DNA from: Micromonospora sp. M71_S20
Lineage (GTDB): Bacteria; Actinomycetota; Actinomycetes; Mycobacteriales; Micromonosporaceae
DNA length: 64,000 nt
Assembly: GCF_003664255.1 (NCBI RefSeq)
Contig: NZ_RCCV01000004.1
Location: 682,001 to 746,000, forward strand
Reading direction: 5' to 3'
Shown piece after piece: positions 7,921-16,531 of this stretch. Positions within the stretch are counted from its first letter, which is position 1, and each line of letters opens with the position of its first letter. A program made the translations under genes and the position numbers. The notes below the pieces were generated by a model. It searched no databases. It was not told the origin of the DNA and worked only from the letters and a program-made list of their open reading frames with translations.

Positions 7921-9071
7921 TGTCGTCCTCGCCGTCAGATTCCCGCGCCGCGCTCGACGCGCTGCACCGCTACACGCTGCACGAGTCGCCGACCGGTGAC
8001 CGGCGGGCGCTGGCCGCGCTGGCCGACGTGCTCGACGCCGACGCGGCCCGCGCCGGCTTCGACACCGCCCGGGTGCCGCACCCGAGCGGCGACCATCTGG
8101 TCTGGACCCTCCCCGCGCGGGGGATCCCGGGCGACCCGGTGCTGCTGCTGACCCACTACGACACCGTCTGGCCGGTCGGCACGCTGTCCGGCATGCCGTG
8201 GTCCGTCGAGGGAGACGTCGTCCGCGGCCCGGGCGTGTACGACACCAAGGCCGGGATCGTCGCACTGCTCGCGGCGGCGGCACGCGTCGAGCGGCAGAGC
8301 GCCCCGCGCCCCGAGATCAGGGTCCTCGTCGTCGCCGACGAGGAGATCGGCTCGCCCACCGCCACCGGACTGGTCCGGGCCGAGGCGGCCCGGGCCCGCG
8401 CGGTGCTCGGCCTGGAGCCGCCGCACCCCGGCGGCGACCTCAAGACCGGCCGACGCGGCAGCACCCGGGTCCGCATCGAGGTAACCGGGATCGAGGCGCA
8501 CGCCGCGCTCGACCCGGACGCCGGAGTCAACGCCATCGACGAGCTCGTCGACCAGCTCGTGCGGCTCCGCGCACTCGTGCGGGGCCGGCCGGTCCTGCTC
8601 AACACCGGCACCATCGCCGGCGGGGGGCGGACCAACGTGGTGGCCGGCGAGGCCCACGTCGAACTGGGACTGCGCTTCAGCGACCCGGCGGACGAGGACG
8701 CCGTCCTCGCCGGCCTGCGGTCGCTGCGCCCGGTGCGCGACCGCGCCCGGCTCGACACCCGGCTGCTCTCGCACCGGCCCACCTGGCGGCCGGACGAGGC
8801 GGGGGCGCACCTGCTCGACCGGATCGTGGGCATCGCCGCCGACCTCGGTCAGGGCAGCCTCGCCGGTCGCCCGGCGGACGGTGCGGCCGACACCAACACG
8901 ACCGGTGCGCTCGGCCGCCCCACCGTCGACGGGCTCGCCCCGCCCGGTGGCGGCGCACACGCCCGACAGGAGTGGGTCTCGGCGGCCGGCATCGACGCGC
9001 GCAGCGACCTGCTGGCCGCCCTGTTCACCGGCCTGCACACCGCGGCTCCGTCCCGGGGGGACGGAGCCTGA
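7920..9071 (+). CDS. M20 family metallopeptidase, candidate N-succinyl-L-amino-acid desuccinylase
   Basis: This protein of about 383 residues belongs to the M20 (ArgE/DapE/CPG2) zinc hydrolases. Zinc ligands are visible in HYDTVWP (about 78), GPGVYDTKAG (about 106), the EE pair in ADEEIGS (about 140), the Glu/Pro region LGLEPP, and GGGAHARQEW near residue 344. The dimerization insert starts around HAALDPDAGVNA. It would hydrolyse an N-acyl group from an amino acid. Divergent placement from a GNAT and a racemase gene suggests it releases L-amino acid from the N-succinyl-L form. The GTG at 7920 was chosen because it begins just after a good promoter. A TTG at 7884 is the in-frame alternative but is itself part of the -35 hexamer. 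Confidence 0.85.
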   Translation: MSSSPSDSRAALDALHRYTLHESPTGDRRALAALADVLDADAARAGFDTARVPHPSGDHLVWTLPARGIPGDPVLLLTHYDTVWPVGTLSGMPWSVEGDVVRGPGVYDTKAGIVALLAAAARVERQSAPRPEIRVLVVADEEIGSPTATGLVRAEAARARAVLGLEPPHPGGDLKTGRRGSTRVRIEVTGIEAHAALDPDAGVNAIDELVDQLVRLRALVRGRPVLLNTGTIAGGGRTNVVAGEAHVELGLRFSDPADEDAVLAGLRSLRPVRDRARLDTRLLSHRPTWRPDEAGAHLLDRIVGIAADLGQGSLAGRPADGAADTNTTGALGRPTVDGLAPPGGGAHARQEWVSAAGIDARSDLLAALFTGLHTAAPSRGDGA

Positions 9072-9130
9072 CCCGGGCGCGCACCCCGGAAGCCGCAGCG
9101 GCTGGCACGACCCGGCCCGCCGCGTGGATC

Positions 9131-9154
9131 CGCCACCCGGCGCACCGGGTGGCG
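9131..9154. terminator. Terminator hairpin after the M20 gene
   Basis: CGCCACCCGG and CCGGGTGGCG form a perfect 10-bp stem around a 4-base loop, 60 bases after the M20 stop. Confidence 0.8.
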
Positions 9155-9181
9155 GGACCTGACCCGCCGCGTCCGGGTCGG

Positions 9182-9204
9182 CGCGACCCGGGTACCCGGT
9201 CGCG
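9182..9204. terminator. Second palindrome between converging genes
   Basis: A near-perfect palindrome centred on the GGTACC at about 9191-9196 lies directly after the stop of the minus-strand gene at 9207. It probably ends transcription of that gene. Confidence 0.55.
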
Positions 9205-9206
9205 GG

Positions 9207-10289
9207 TCAGCGCGACCTGGCGCGCCGGGCGCGAGTCAACGCGAGCAGCCCCACGGCGATCAGCGCCAGCCCGAGCGCTCCGGCCGCCACGAGGTAGGTC
9301 CCCACGGCGCCGGGGCGACCGGTTCCGTCGTCGGCGGCGCGGGCCGTCGGCCCGGGCGTGCTGGACGGGGCGGGGGACCCGGCGGCCGCCGGCAGCGGGT
9401 AGCGCCGGACCGCGGGCATCGTCCCCGGCGGCTGGTCGGCGGTCTCGGACACGGTGAGCAGCGACCGCCCGTCGCGGCTGTAGGTGACCGACTCGCCCTG
9501 CGGCTCGTCGGGCAGCGCGATGATCCGTGGCGTCCCGCCGGTCAACGCAGTGACCACGTCGCCGTCGGTCACGTCGAACTCGTACGCGTCCGCGTAGGTG
9601 CGCAGGACGATCCGGTGCCCGTCCGGTGCGGTGGCGGCGCCGGTGACCGCCGTGCGACCGAGCGCCCCGAACGGGTTGCTCGTCGTGGAGGCCGGCAGCC
9701 GGACCTGCCCCACCTTCACCAGCGGCGCCGTCGCACCCGTACGCAGGGCGGCGCTCGGCGCGTACAGGTTGGCCGAGTACTTGGTCACGACCACCGGCCG
9801 GTCGTCGCCGGTCACGAGCAGGGCCTCGGCGTCGTGCGGACCGTCCGGATAGGCCATGCGGTACAACACCGGCCGGTCGGCTCCCGGCGGCAGCTTCCAC
9901 ACCGCGATCGTCTGCCGCGACCGGTCGTTGTCCCCGATGTCCGCCACCCAGACCGTGCCGTCCGCGCCGACGGCGAGATCCTCGGTGTCGCGCGGCCGGG
10001 ACGGATAGGACACGGTCCGCACGACGGAGCACCGATCGTCCAGGAAGAAGATGCGGCGGCGGGCCTCGTCGTCCGCGCCGTCGTTGATCATGACGAAGCC
10101 GTCGTCCGTGGCGACCATGCCGGAGATCTCGCTCAGCCGGCCGCCACGCACCTCGCACACCGGCGTCCCGGGGGCCGGTGCGGATGTCGGGTCGGCCACG
10201 GCACCACCGGGGGCCGTCGCGACGGCGAGGACGACGACCGTCCCCGCCGCGACCCGTAGCCGCCGGGTCCCGTTGCCTCGTCGCCTCAC
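9207..10289 (-). CDS. Secreted, membrane-anchored beta-propeller-like protein
   Basis: This 360-residue protein has an N-terminal signal peptide (basic start, then VVVLAVATAPGGAVA). The body has repeated short strands typical of a propeller, such as ISGMVATDDGFVMINDG, DTEDLAVGADGTVWVAD and DAEALLVTGDDRPVVV. A Pro/Ser/Thr linker around 290-325 leads to one membrane helix (about 330-350) and a basic tail, so it would sit on the outside of the cell membrane. The propeller resembles SdiA-regulated or esterase-like domains, but I cannot name a substrate. The start is GTG with AAGGGA upstream. Confidence 0.75.
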   Translation of the reverse strand: MRRRGNGTRRLRVAAGTVVVLAVATAPGGAVADPTSAPAPGTPVCEVRGGRLSEISGMVATDDGFVMINDGADDEARRRIFFLDDRCSVVRTVSYPSRPRDTEDLAVGADGTVWVADIGDNDRSRQTIAVWKLPPGADRPVLYRMAYPDGPHDAEALLVTGDDRPVVVTKYSANLYAPSAALRTGATAPLVKVGQVRLPASTTSNPFGALGRTAVTGAATAPDGHRIVLRTYADAYEFDVTDGDVVTALTGGTPRIIALPDEPQGESVTYSRDGRSLLTVSETADQPPGTMPAVRRYPLPAAAGSPAPSSTPGPTARAADDGTGRPGAVGTYLVAAGALGLALIAVGLLALTRARRARSR

Positions 10290-10649
10290 CAGCAGTCCCT
10301 TTCAGTGCCGGTCCGCCCCGTCCGGCGATTCGGTGCCGGTGCGCGCACCGGCGATCCACTCCTGCCGACCCGGGCGTCACGCCGTGTGCCGGGACCGGCT
10401 GCCGTCCGCCCGGCTCCGGTGCGTCGTCGGCCCCGACGTGAGCGGCGTCCGGGCGCGTGACCAGGAGATGAGTGTATGACCCGGTGGCGCGGCCCCGGTC
10501 GCGGCCCGCCGTGCCGCGACGCCGTGCCGGCGACCCGGACCGCCGTCGCCGCGACCGGAACCGGTGGCGCCACCGCCCGCCCGCGTCCGCCCGGATCGAG
10601 GCGCCACCGGGCCGGGACCCGACCGGCGTCGGCGGCGTACGCTGCCGCG
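10290..10649. other. Intergenic region between divergent genes
   Basis: This 360-base stretch holds the ribosome binding site of the minus-strand gene near 10296 and otherwise only G+C-rich sequence. A plus-strand frame is open from 10476 into the P-loop gene, but its translation is a low-complexity Arg/Pro/Ala run without protein character. I see no clear promoter, hairpin or small gene. Confidence 0.5.
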
Positions 10650-11180
10650 ATGACCGCACCGGCCCGCGTCCTCGTCTACGGGGTGTACGGCGCCGGCAAG
10701 TCCACCCTGGCGGCGCGGATGGCCGAGCGCCTCGGCTCGCCGTGGCACCCGGTCGACGACCTGCTGTGGCAGCCGGGCTGGGTGGAGGTGCCGGTCGCGG
10801 AGCAGCGCAGCCGGATCGAGGAGGTCTGCCGACGCGACCGCTGGATCCTCGACGGGGCGTACCACGGCTGGCGCGACGTGGTGCTGGCGCGCGCCGACCT
10901 GGTCGTCGGCCTGGACTACCCGCGCTGGCTCTCCTTCTGGCGGCTGCTGCGGCGCACCGCCCACCGGCTGGTCAGCGGCGAGGAGATCTGCAACGGCAAC
11001 CGCGAGTCGCTGCGCAGCGTGCTGTCCCGGGACTCGATCCTGCTGTGGCACGTCACCGCGTTCGGCCGGGCCCGGCGGCGGATGCGCGCCTGGCAGGCCG
11101 ATCCGGCCGGACCGCCGGTGCTGCTGTTCCGCTCCCCGGCGGCCCTGGAGCGCTGGCTGTCCGAACTGACCCGACGATGA
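10650..11180 (+). CDS. P-loop NTPase, FlaR / adenylate-kinase-like
   Basis: This 176-residue protein has a Walker A motif GVYGAGKST near residue 9, followed by WHPVDDLLWQPGWV, WILDGAYHGW, LDYPRWLSFWRLLRRT and CNGNRESL. This set of motifs is typical of proteins annotated as DNA topology modulation protein FlaR or adenylate-kinase-like. The real function of the family is not well defined, and phosphoryl transfer to a small molecule is likely. The ATG at 10650 was chosen because the Walker A motif follows at the usual distance. The ribosome binding site is weak. Confidence 0.8.
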   Translation: MTAPARVLVYGVYGAGKSTLAARMAERLGSPWHPVDDLLWQPGWVEVPVAEQRSRIEEVCRRDRWILDGAYHGWRDVVLARADLVVGLDYPRWLSFWRLLRRTAHRLVSGEEICNGNRESLRSVLSRDSILLWHVTAFGRARRRMRAWQADPAGPPVLLFRSPAALERWLSELTRR

Positions 11181-11380
11181 GGACCCGTCCCGCGGGCCCG
11201 GCGGGCGGTGTTCCCCCGCGCGCCCCCGGTGAGGTGCGCGGATGGACGGACGCCATTGCCTCGGCCTGCGTGATCACCTAGGTTTCACACGATCGCACCC
11301 AGCCGCACCGAGCACTCCCCGGCTCTGGCGAGGCAGCGAGACAGCACCGATCGCGCCGCTCAGTGACTTAGGAGCTCACC

Positions 11381-14300
11381 GTGGCACATTCCCCCTTCCG
11401 AAGAAGGTTCCCCTCCCGTCGGCGGACACCGGCCCGTCTGGTCGCGGCGGTGGCGGCGAGCACCATGCTGCTCGCCGTGGCCCCCGTCCCGGCCGTGGCG
11501 GCACCGCTGCCGGCGGGCGACACGACAGCCGAGGCGTCAGCCCGCCCGGCGTCGAGCAAGGCGCAGCCCAAGAGCGGGCTCTGGCTGGTGAAGATGGACA
11601 AGCCGTCGGTGGTGGCCGCCTCGCAGGCGAGGCCGGCACGCACCGGCGGGATCGACACCCGGTCCGCGGCGAGCACCTCCTACGCGCAGGAGTTGGCGCG
11701 GCAGCAGGACACGCTGGTGGACGAGATGGAGGCGATCCTGGGCCGCTCGGTGCGGGTCGCCCACACCTACCGCAACGTGGTGAACGGCCTGGCGGTCGAG
11801 GTCAGCGCGGACGAGGCGGCGCACCTGTCCGGCCTGCCGGGGGTCAGCGCGGTCGTACCCGACGAGGTCCTGGAGCTGACGACCGACACCAGCAACGCGC
11901 TGATCCAGTCGCCCGCGGTGTGGGAGGGCAGGACGGCGGAGAACGTCGGCACCCGTGGCGAGGGTGCCATCGTGGGGATCCTCGACTCGGGCATCAACCC
12001 CGAGCACCCGTCGTTCGCGGCCGTGGACGGCGACGGCTACCGGCACACCAACCCGTACGGCGCGGGCACGTACACCGGCGTCTGCGCCCCGACCCATCCC
12101 CAGCACAAGGCGATCTGCAACGACAAGCTGATCGGCGCCTGGTCGATGGTCGGCACCGACGCCCGGGACGACAACGGCCACGGCAGCCACACCGCCTCGA
12201 CCGCCGCCGGCAACCGGCACGAGGCGACCATGACCGTCGGCACCAGCACGCACAAGATCACCGTCTCCGGGGTCGCGCCGCGGGCCAACGTCATCTCGTA
12301 CAAGGTCTGCATGGCCCTCGGCTGCCTCTCCTCGGCGACGATCGCCGCCGTGGACCAGGCGATCGCCGACGGCGTGGACGTCCTCAACTACTCGATCTCC
12401 GGTCGCGACGACCCGTGGAAGGACCTCGTCGACCAGGCGTTCCTGGAGGCGTACTCGGCCGGCATCTTCGTCGCCGCCTCCGCCGGCAACAGCGGCCCGG
12501 GCGCCAGCACCGTCGCGAAGACCGCGCCGTGGAACATGTCCGTGGCCGCGGTCAGCCACGAGCGGGTCATCGCCCACCGGCTCGACGTGACGGGCCCGAC
12601 GCCCGTCCCGGCGGCGCTCACCGGCATCGCCGCCGTGATCGGGGAGAACTCGCCGAACCCGCCCATCGAGGGTGAGATCCGGTACTCCGGCACCGTCGAC
12701 GCGAACAACGTGCAGGCCTGCGTTCCGTTCCCGGCAGCGGCGTTCAGCGGCAAGGTCGCCCTGCTGCCCCGGGGCGGCTGCGACTTCTCCGTGAAGGTCA
12801 AGAACGCCACCGCCGCCGGCGCGACCGGCGTGGTCGTGCACAACCAGTACAGCGGCCCGCCGATCACGATGGGCGCGCTCGCCGGGACCAGCATCCCCGC
12901 CGTGATGGTCTCCCTCGCCGACGGGCAGCGGCTGCGCGACCACGCGGCGGCCACCGACGGCCCCGTCACCGTGCGCGTCGACCCCGGCAGCGAGGTGCTG
13001 CGCGACGGCGACTGGACCGACGTCGTGGCCGACTTCAGCTCGCGCGGACCCAGCAAGTTCGACATGCTCGCGCCCACCGTTGCGGCCCCGGGCCGCAACA
13101 TCCTCGCCGCCACCATGGCGGCGAAGGACAACCCGGCCACGTACGCCTTCATGCAGGGCACGTCCATGTCGTCGCCGCACGTCGCCGGCGCCGGCGCGCT
13201 GCTGGCGGCGCTGCACCCCGACTGGTCGCCGACGCGGATCCGGTCCGCGCTGGCGGTCACCGCGGACCGCGACGGGGTGGTCAAGGAGGACGGCCGCACG
13301 CCGGCCGACGCGTTCGACATCGGCTCCGGCCGGATCAACCTGGCCCAGGCCGCCCGGACCGGCATCGTGCTCGACGAGACCGCCGCGAACTTCGTCGCGG
13401 CCAACCCCGACGCCGGTGGCGACCCGCAGGCGCTGAACCTGCCGGCCGTAGTCGAGCACCACTGCCTCAAGGTCTGCACCTTCACCCGGACGGTGTCCAG
13501 CGTGGCCAAGGTGGCCGCGACCTACCAGGTGGCGCCGCAGGCCCCGACCGGGGCGCGGATCACGGTCGCGCCGACGCGGTTCACCCTGGCGCCCGGCGCC
13601 AGCCAGCAGCTGACCGTCACCGTGGACGTCACCGGGACCGCCCGCAAGAACTGGCTCTTCGGCGCGATCGACCTGACCACCGACGCCCGGCACGCGCCGG
13701 ACGGGCAGCCGATCGCCCAGGCGCACTTCCCGGTCGCCGTCCTTCCCGCGGCCCCGGACCTGACGGTCGACAAGACCGAGCTGAGCTCCAGCATGGACGT
13801 CGCGCAGAACGAGAGCCACACCGTCAAGGTGGGCAACGCCGGCGGCGCCGAACTCACCTGGCGGGCGACCGGCGACGGCGCCGACTGCGCCTGGCCGACC
13901 TGGGTCAAGGTGACCCCGGCGCAGGGCACCCTTGGCGCGTTCAAGAGCCAGGACATCCAGATCACGCTCGACTCGACCGGCCTGGACGACGGTGGCGTGT
14001 TCCGGGCCGACCTGTGCCTGGCCAGCAACGACCAGGACCAGCCGACGACGACGATCGCGCTGGAACTGACGGTGGTGCCGGTGCCGAAGATCGAGGTGGC
14101 ACCGAAGTCGCTCTCCGCACGGCAGCCGGCCGGGCTGGTCACCAGCCAGAAGTTCGCGGTACGCAACGCCGGGCACGGCGTGCTGGACTGGCGGCTGGAC
14201 GACCCGGACGCCGGCCCGAGCGACGAGCGGATCCAGCTCCTGCGTGACGGTGTCCTGCTGATCCCCAACTCGGGCAGCGCGACCCGTGGGGTGATGGCGT

Positions 14301-15724
14301 TCGATCCGCAGACCGGCAAGCAGATCGACCCGCAGTTCATCCCGCACTTCAAGTTCGACCCGACCAGCAACCTCTACACGCCGTTCCAGGTCGTCGCCAA
14401 GCCGGACGGCAGCGGCTTCCTCATGTCCGACCAGGTCAACTCGGTGGTCACCGAGCACGGCCTGGACGGCAGCTTCCGGCGCGTCTTCGCCCCCGCCGCC
14501 GGTGCGGGAGATCCGACGGTCATGGGCAACACCCGGGGCATCGCGCTCTCGCCGCGCGGCACCGTGCTGGTGACGGTCGCCTCCCAGGCGAACGCCAACT
14601 CGGTGGTCGAGTTCGACGCCGACGGGAAGTTCCTGGGTACGTTCGTCGCGCCGGGGGCCGACGGGCTGAAGGGACCGTGGGGCATCCTGTTCCGCGGCGA
14701 CGACGTGCTCGTCTCGGCCAGCGACAGTGACGCCATCCACAGCTTCAAGAAGGACGGCTCCGCCGCGAACGCCCGCTTCTTCCAGGGGCTGAGCTGGCCC
14801 GGCCAGCTCGTGGAGCTGCCGAACGGCAACGTGCTCGCGGCGAGCTGGGGCAGCGGCTCCACCCCGGGAGTCTGGGAGATGGACCGCGACGGCAAGCTGA
14901 TCGGCGTCTACACGCCGCCCGGCGGAAGCGGATACCAGGGCGTCCACCCGCTCGGTAACGGCAACATCCTGACCACCAGCTCCAAGGGGGTCCACGAGAT
15001 CGACCGCTCCGGCCGCCTGGTCGAGGTCGAGAACGACAAGGGTGCTGCCCGGTTCATCACCCACGTCCGGCTGCCCGACCTGCAGCCGTGCGTGACGCCC
15101 GACGAGGTGCCGTGGCTGACGGCGTCCCGCACGTCGGCCGGCACCGGTGCCGGCCGGTCCACCGAGGTGACGCTCTCGATGGACAGCACCGGGCTGGCCG
15201 CCGGTACCTACCGGGCCCAGCTCTGCGTCACCAGCGACGACCCGTCCAACCCGCTGACGACGTTGCCGGTGACGCTCGAGGTCACCGACCAGACCTGCGC
15301 CCAGGTCGTCAGCGGTGAGCGTCGGGGTCCGCTGCCGGTCAACGGTGGGGTGACCTGCCTCGCGCCGGGCGCCACGGTGTTCGGACCGGTCAACGTCGCG
15401 AAGGGCGCGGGCCTGATCGCGCTCGACGCCAGCGTCAGCGGCCCGGTGACCGCCACCGGGGCCACGGTGGTGGAGTTGACGGGCAGCACGGTCGACGGCC
15501 CGCTGTCGGTCACCGGCGTCACCGGTTCGGTGCTGATCAGCGGGACGCGGGTGACCGGGCCGGTCAGCGTGGTCGACAGCCGCACCGGCGACACGCCGGT
15601 CGTGGTGTCCGGCAACCGGATCGACGGGCCGCTGCGGTGCGTCGGCAACCAGCCGCCACCGGTGGACGGCGGGGTGGCCAACACGGTCAGCGGCCCGACG
15701 TCCGGCCAGTGCCGCGGGTGGTGA
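11381..15724 (+). CDS. Large secreted subtilisin-like serine protease with propeller and beta-solenoid C-terminus
   Basis: This 1447-residue S8 protease has a signal peptide ending near residue 41 and an I9-type propeptide at about 65-165. The catalytic triad is Asp in GILDSGIN (about 200), His in NGHGSHTA (about 266) and Ser in GTSMSSPHVAG (about 595), with the oxyanion Asn in ASAGNSGPG (about 369). A PA domain is inserted at about 420-535. After the protease come Ig/ASH-like domains (about 690-940) and a six-bladed propeller-like region (about 950-1220, for example GPWGILF and WPGQLVELPNGNVLA). Another Ig-like part follows, then a terminal solenoid of repeated GPV/GPL turns (about 1310-1440). 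It should act outside the cell on proteins or peptides. The GTG start follows TAGGAG at good spacing. No sortase signal or membrane anchor is seen. Confidence 0.93.
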   Translation: MAHSPFRRRFPSRRRTPARLVAAVAASTMLLAVAPVPAVAAPLPAGDTTAEASARPASSKAQPKSGLWLVKMDKPSVVAASQARPARTGGIDTRSAASTSYAQELARQQDTLVDEMEAILGRSVRVAHTYRNVVNGLAVEVSADEAAHLSGLPGVSAVVPDEVLELTTDTSNALIQSPAVWEGRTAENVGTRGEGAIVGILDSGINPEHPSFAAVDGDGYRHTNPYGAGTYTGVCAPTHPQHKAICNDKLIGAWSMVGTDARDDNGHGSHTASTAAGNRHEATMTVGTSTHKITVSGVAPRANVISYKVCMALGCLSSATIAAVDQAIADGVDVLNYSISGRDDPWKDLVDQAFLEAYSAGIFVAASAGNSGPGASTVAKTAPWNMSVAAVSHERVIAHRLDVTGPTPVPAALTGIAAVIGENSPNPPIEGEIRYSGTVDANNVQACVPFPAAAFSGKVALLPRGGCDFSVKVKNATAAGATGVVVHNQYSGPPITMGALAGTSIPAVMVSLADGQRLRDHAAATDGPVTVRVDPGSEVLRDGDWTDVVADFSSRGPSKFDMLAPTVAAPGRNILAATMAAKDNPATYAFMQGTSMSSPHVAGAGALLAALHPDWSPTRIRSALAVTADRDGVVKEDGRTPADAFDIGSGRINLAQAARTGIVLDETAANFVAANPDAGGDPQALNLPAVVEHHCLKVCTFTRTVSSVAKVAATYQVAPQAPTGARITVAPTRFTLAPGASQQLTVTVDVTGTARKNWLFGAIDLTTDARHAPDGQPIAQAHFPVAVLPAAPDLTVDKTELSSSMDVAQNESHTVKVGNAGGAELTWRATGDGADCAWPTWVKVTPAQGTLGAFKSQDIQITLDSTGLDDGGVFRADLCLASNDQDQPTTTIALELTVVPVPKIEVAPKSLSARQPAGLVTSQKFAVRNAGHGVLDWRLDDPDAGPSDERIQLLRDGVLLIPNSGSATRGVMAFDPQTGKQIDPQFIPHFKFDPTSNLYTPFQVVAKPDGSGFLMSDQVNSVVTEHGLDGSFRRVFAPAAGAGDPTVMGNTRGIALSPRGTVLVTVASQANANSVVEFDADGKFLGTFVAPGADGLKGPWGILFRGDDVLVSASDSDAIHSFKKDGSAANARFFQGLSWPGQLVELPNGNVLAASWGSGSTPGVWEMDRDGKLIGVYTPPGGSGYQGVHPLGNGNILTTSSKGVHEIDRSGRLVEVENDKGAARFITHVRLPDLQPCVTPDEVPWLTASRTSAGTGAGRSTEVTLSMDSTGLAAGTYRAQLCVTSDDPSNPLTTLPVTLEVTDQTCAQVVSGERRGPLPVNGGVTCLAPGATVFGPVNVAKGAGLIALDASVSGPVTATGATVVELTGSTVDGPLSVTGVTGSVLISGTRVTGPVSVVDSRTGDTPVVVSGNRIDGPLRCVGNQPPPVDGGVANTVSGPTSGQCRGW

Positions 15725-15761
15725 GCGGACCTCCCGACCCGGCCCGTCGGTGACGGGGCCA

Positions 15762-15803
15762 GGCCCGCCGGTGCGATCGCCGTCGCGACCGCACCGGCGG
15801 GCC
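15762..15803. terminator. Terminator after the subtilase gene
   Basis: A 13-bp perfect stem, GGCCCGCCGGTGC with GCACCGGCGGGCC, closes a 16-base loop 37 bases after the stop codon. Confidence 0.85.
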
Positions 15804-15967
15804 GCCGTCCTCGACTGCGGCGGCCCTTCCCGCCGCAACGACCGCCGTCCGACACGTGGCCACCGCCGACCCGGCCCCCGCGCGTGCGCCCGGGTGCGAA
15901 GGATCCGCCCGCGCGGTGAGTACGCGGGCTCACGTCCCGCGGCCATGCCTCCGCCAGGCTGTACGGC

Positions 15968-16390
15968 ATGACCTCGTCGACACCCGCCGCCCGGTCCCGG
16001 TACGCCGTCGTGCTCCTGACGGTGGTCTGGGTGGGGGCGTGCCTGGCGTTGCTGTGGTGGTTGTTCACCATCGGCATGGAAGGGTGGGCCGACCACCACT
16101 CGAACGGTGGGGCGCGGGCGGCGGAGATCGGGCGGCGCTCCGCCCGGGCGCTGCTGTTCCTGGCGGCGACGGCAGCGGGCGGGCCGGCCGTCATCGCGCT
16201 GCTGGCGTTCGGCTGCCGGTACCGCCGCACCGGGCTGGTCTACCTGTTCCTGGCCGTCGTGGTCGCGGCGGCGCTCACGCCGGCGGTCGTGGATGCCGCG
16301 CGTACCCTCAGGCCGCCGGCCGCGCCCGTCCCGGCGCCGACGACCTGCCAGGAGCACAGCGGCGGTGACAACCGCTGCCCGGGCGGCTGA
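15968..16390 (+). CDS. Small membrane protein (DUF6234-like)
   Basis: This 140-residue protein has three predicted membrane helices, at about 11-35 (VVLLTVVWVGACLALLWWL), 58-82 and 88-108. A Pro-rich tail with two Cys (CQEHSGGDNRC) follows outside the last helix. It resembles small uncharacterised actinobacterial membrane proteins of the DUF6234 type. No function can be inferred. It follows the subtilase terminator, so it has its own promoter, which I could not pinpoint. Confidence 0.65.
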   Translation: MTSSTPAARSRYAVVLLTVVWVGACLALLWWLFTIGMEGWADHHSNGGARAAEIGRRSARALLFLAATAAGGPAVIALLAFGCRYRRTGLVYLFLAVVVAAALTPAVVDAARTLRPPAAPVPAPTTCQEHSGGDNRCPGG

Positions 16391-16531
16391 GCGGCCTGGC
16401 GGTGCGGGTTGCGGCACCGGACGGGACGTCGCCCGTGACCCGACGCGGTGGCGGAGCGGGCGGTCGACAGATTCATTTGTGGCTATGTATTGTCACTGGC
16501 CGACCGGCGTACCGATCAGCAGGAGCACGCG

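Noticed and set aside
7822..8283. N-terminal extension of the GNAT protein
   Set aside because: It overlaps the start of the divergent M20 gene and its promoter, and the translation is not protein-like. A good ribosome site supports the start at 7821.
10476..10649. Extended N-terminus for the P-loop protein
   Set aside because: The extension is an Arg/Pro/Ala run. The Walker A motif sits at the normal distance from the ATG at 10650.
11537..16417. Long minus-strand open frame opposite the subtilase
   Set aside because: It is antisense to a clear protease with signal peptide and triad, and its translation is low-complexity.
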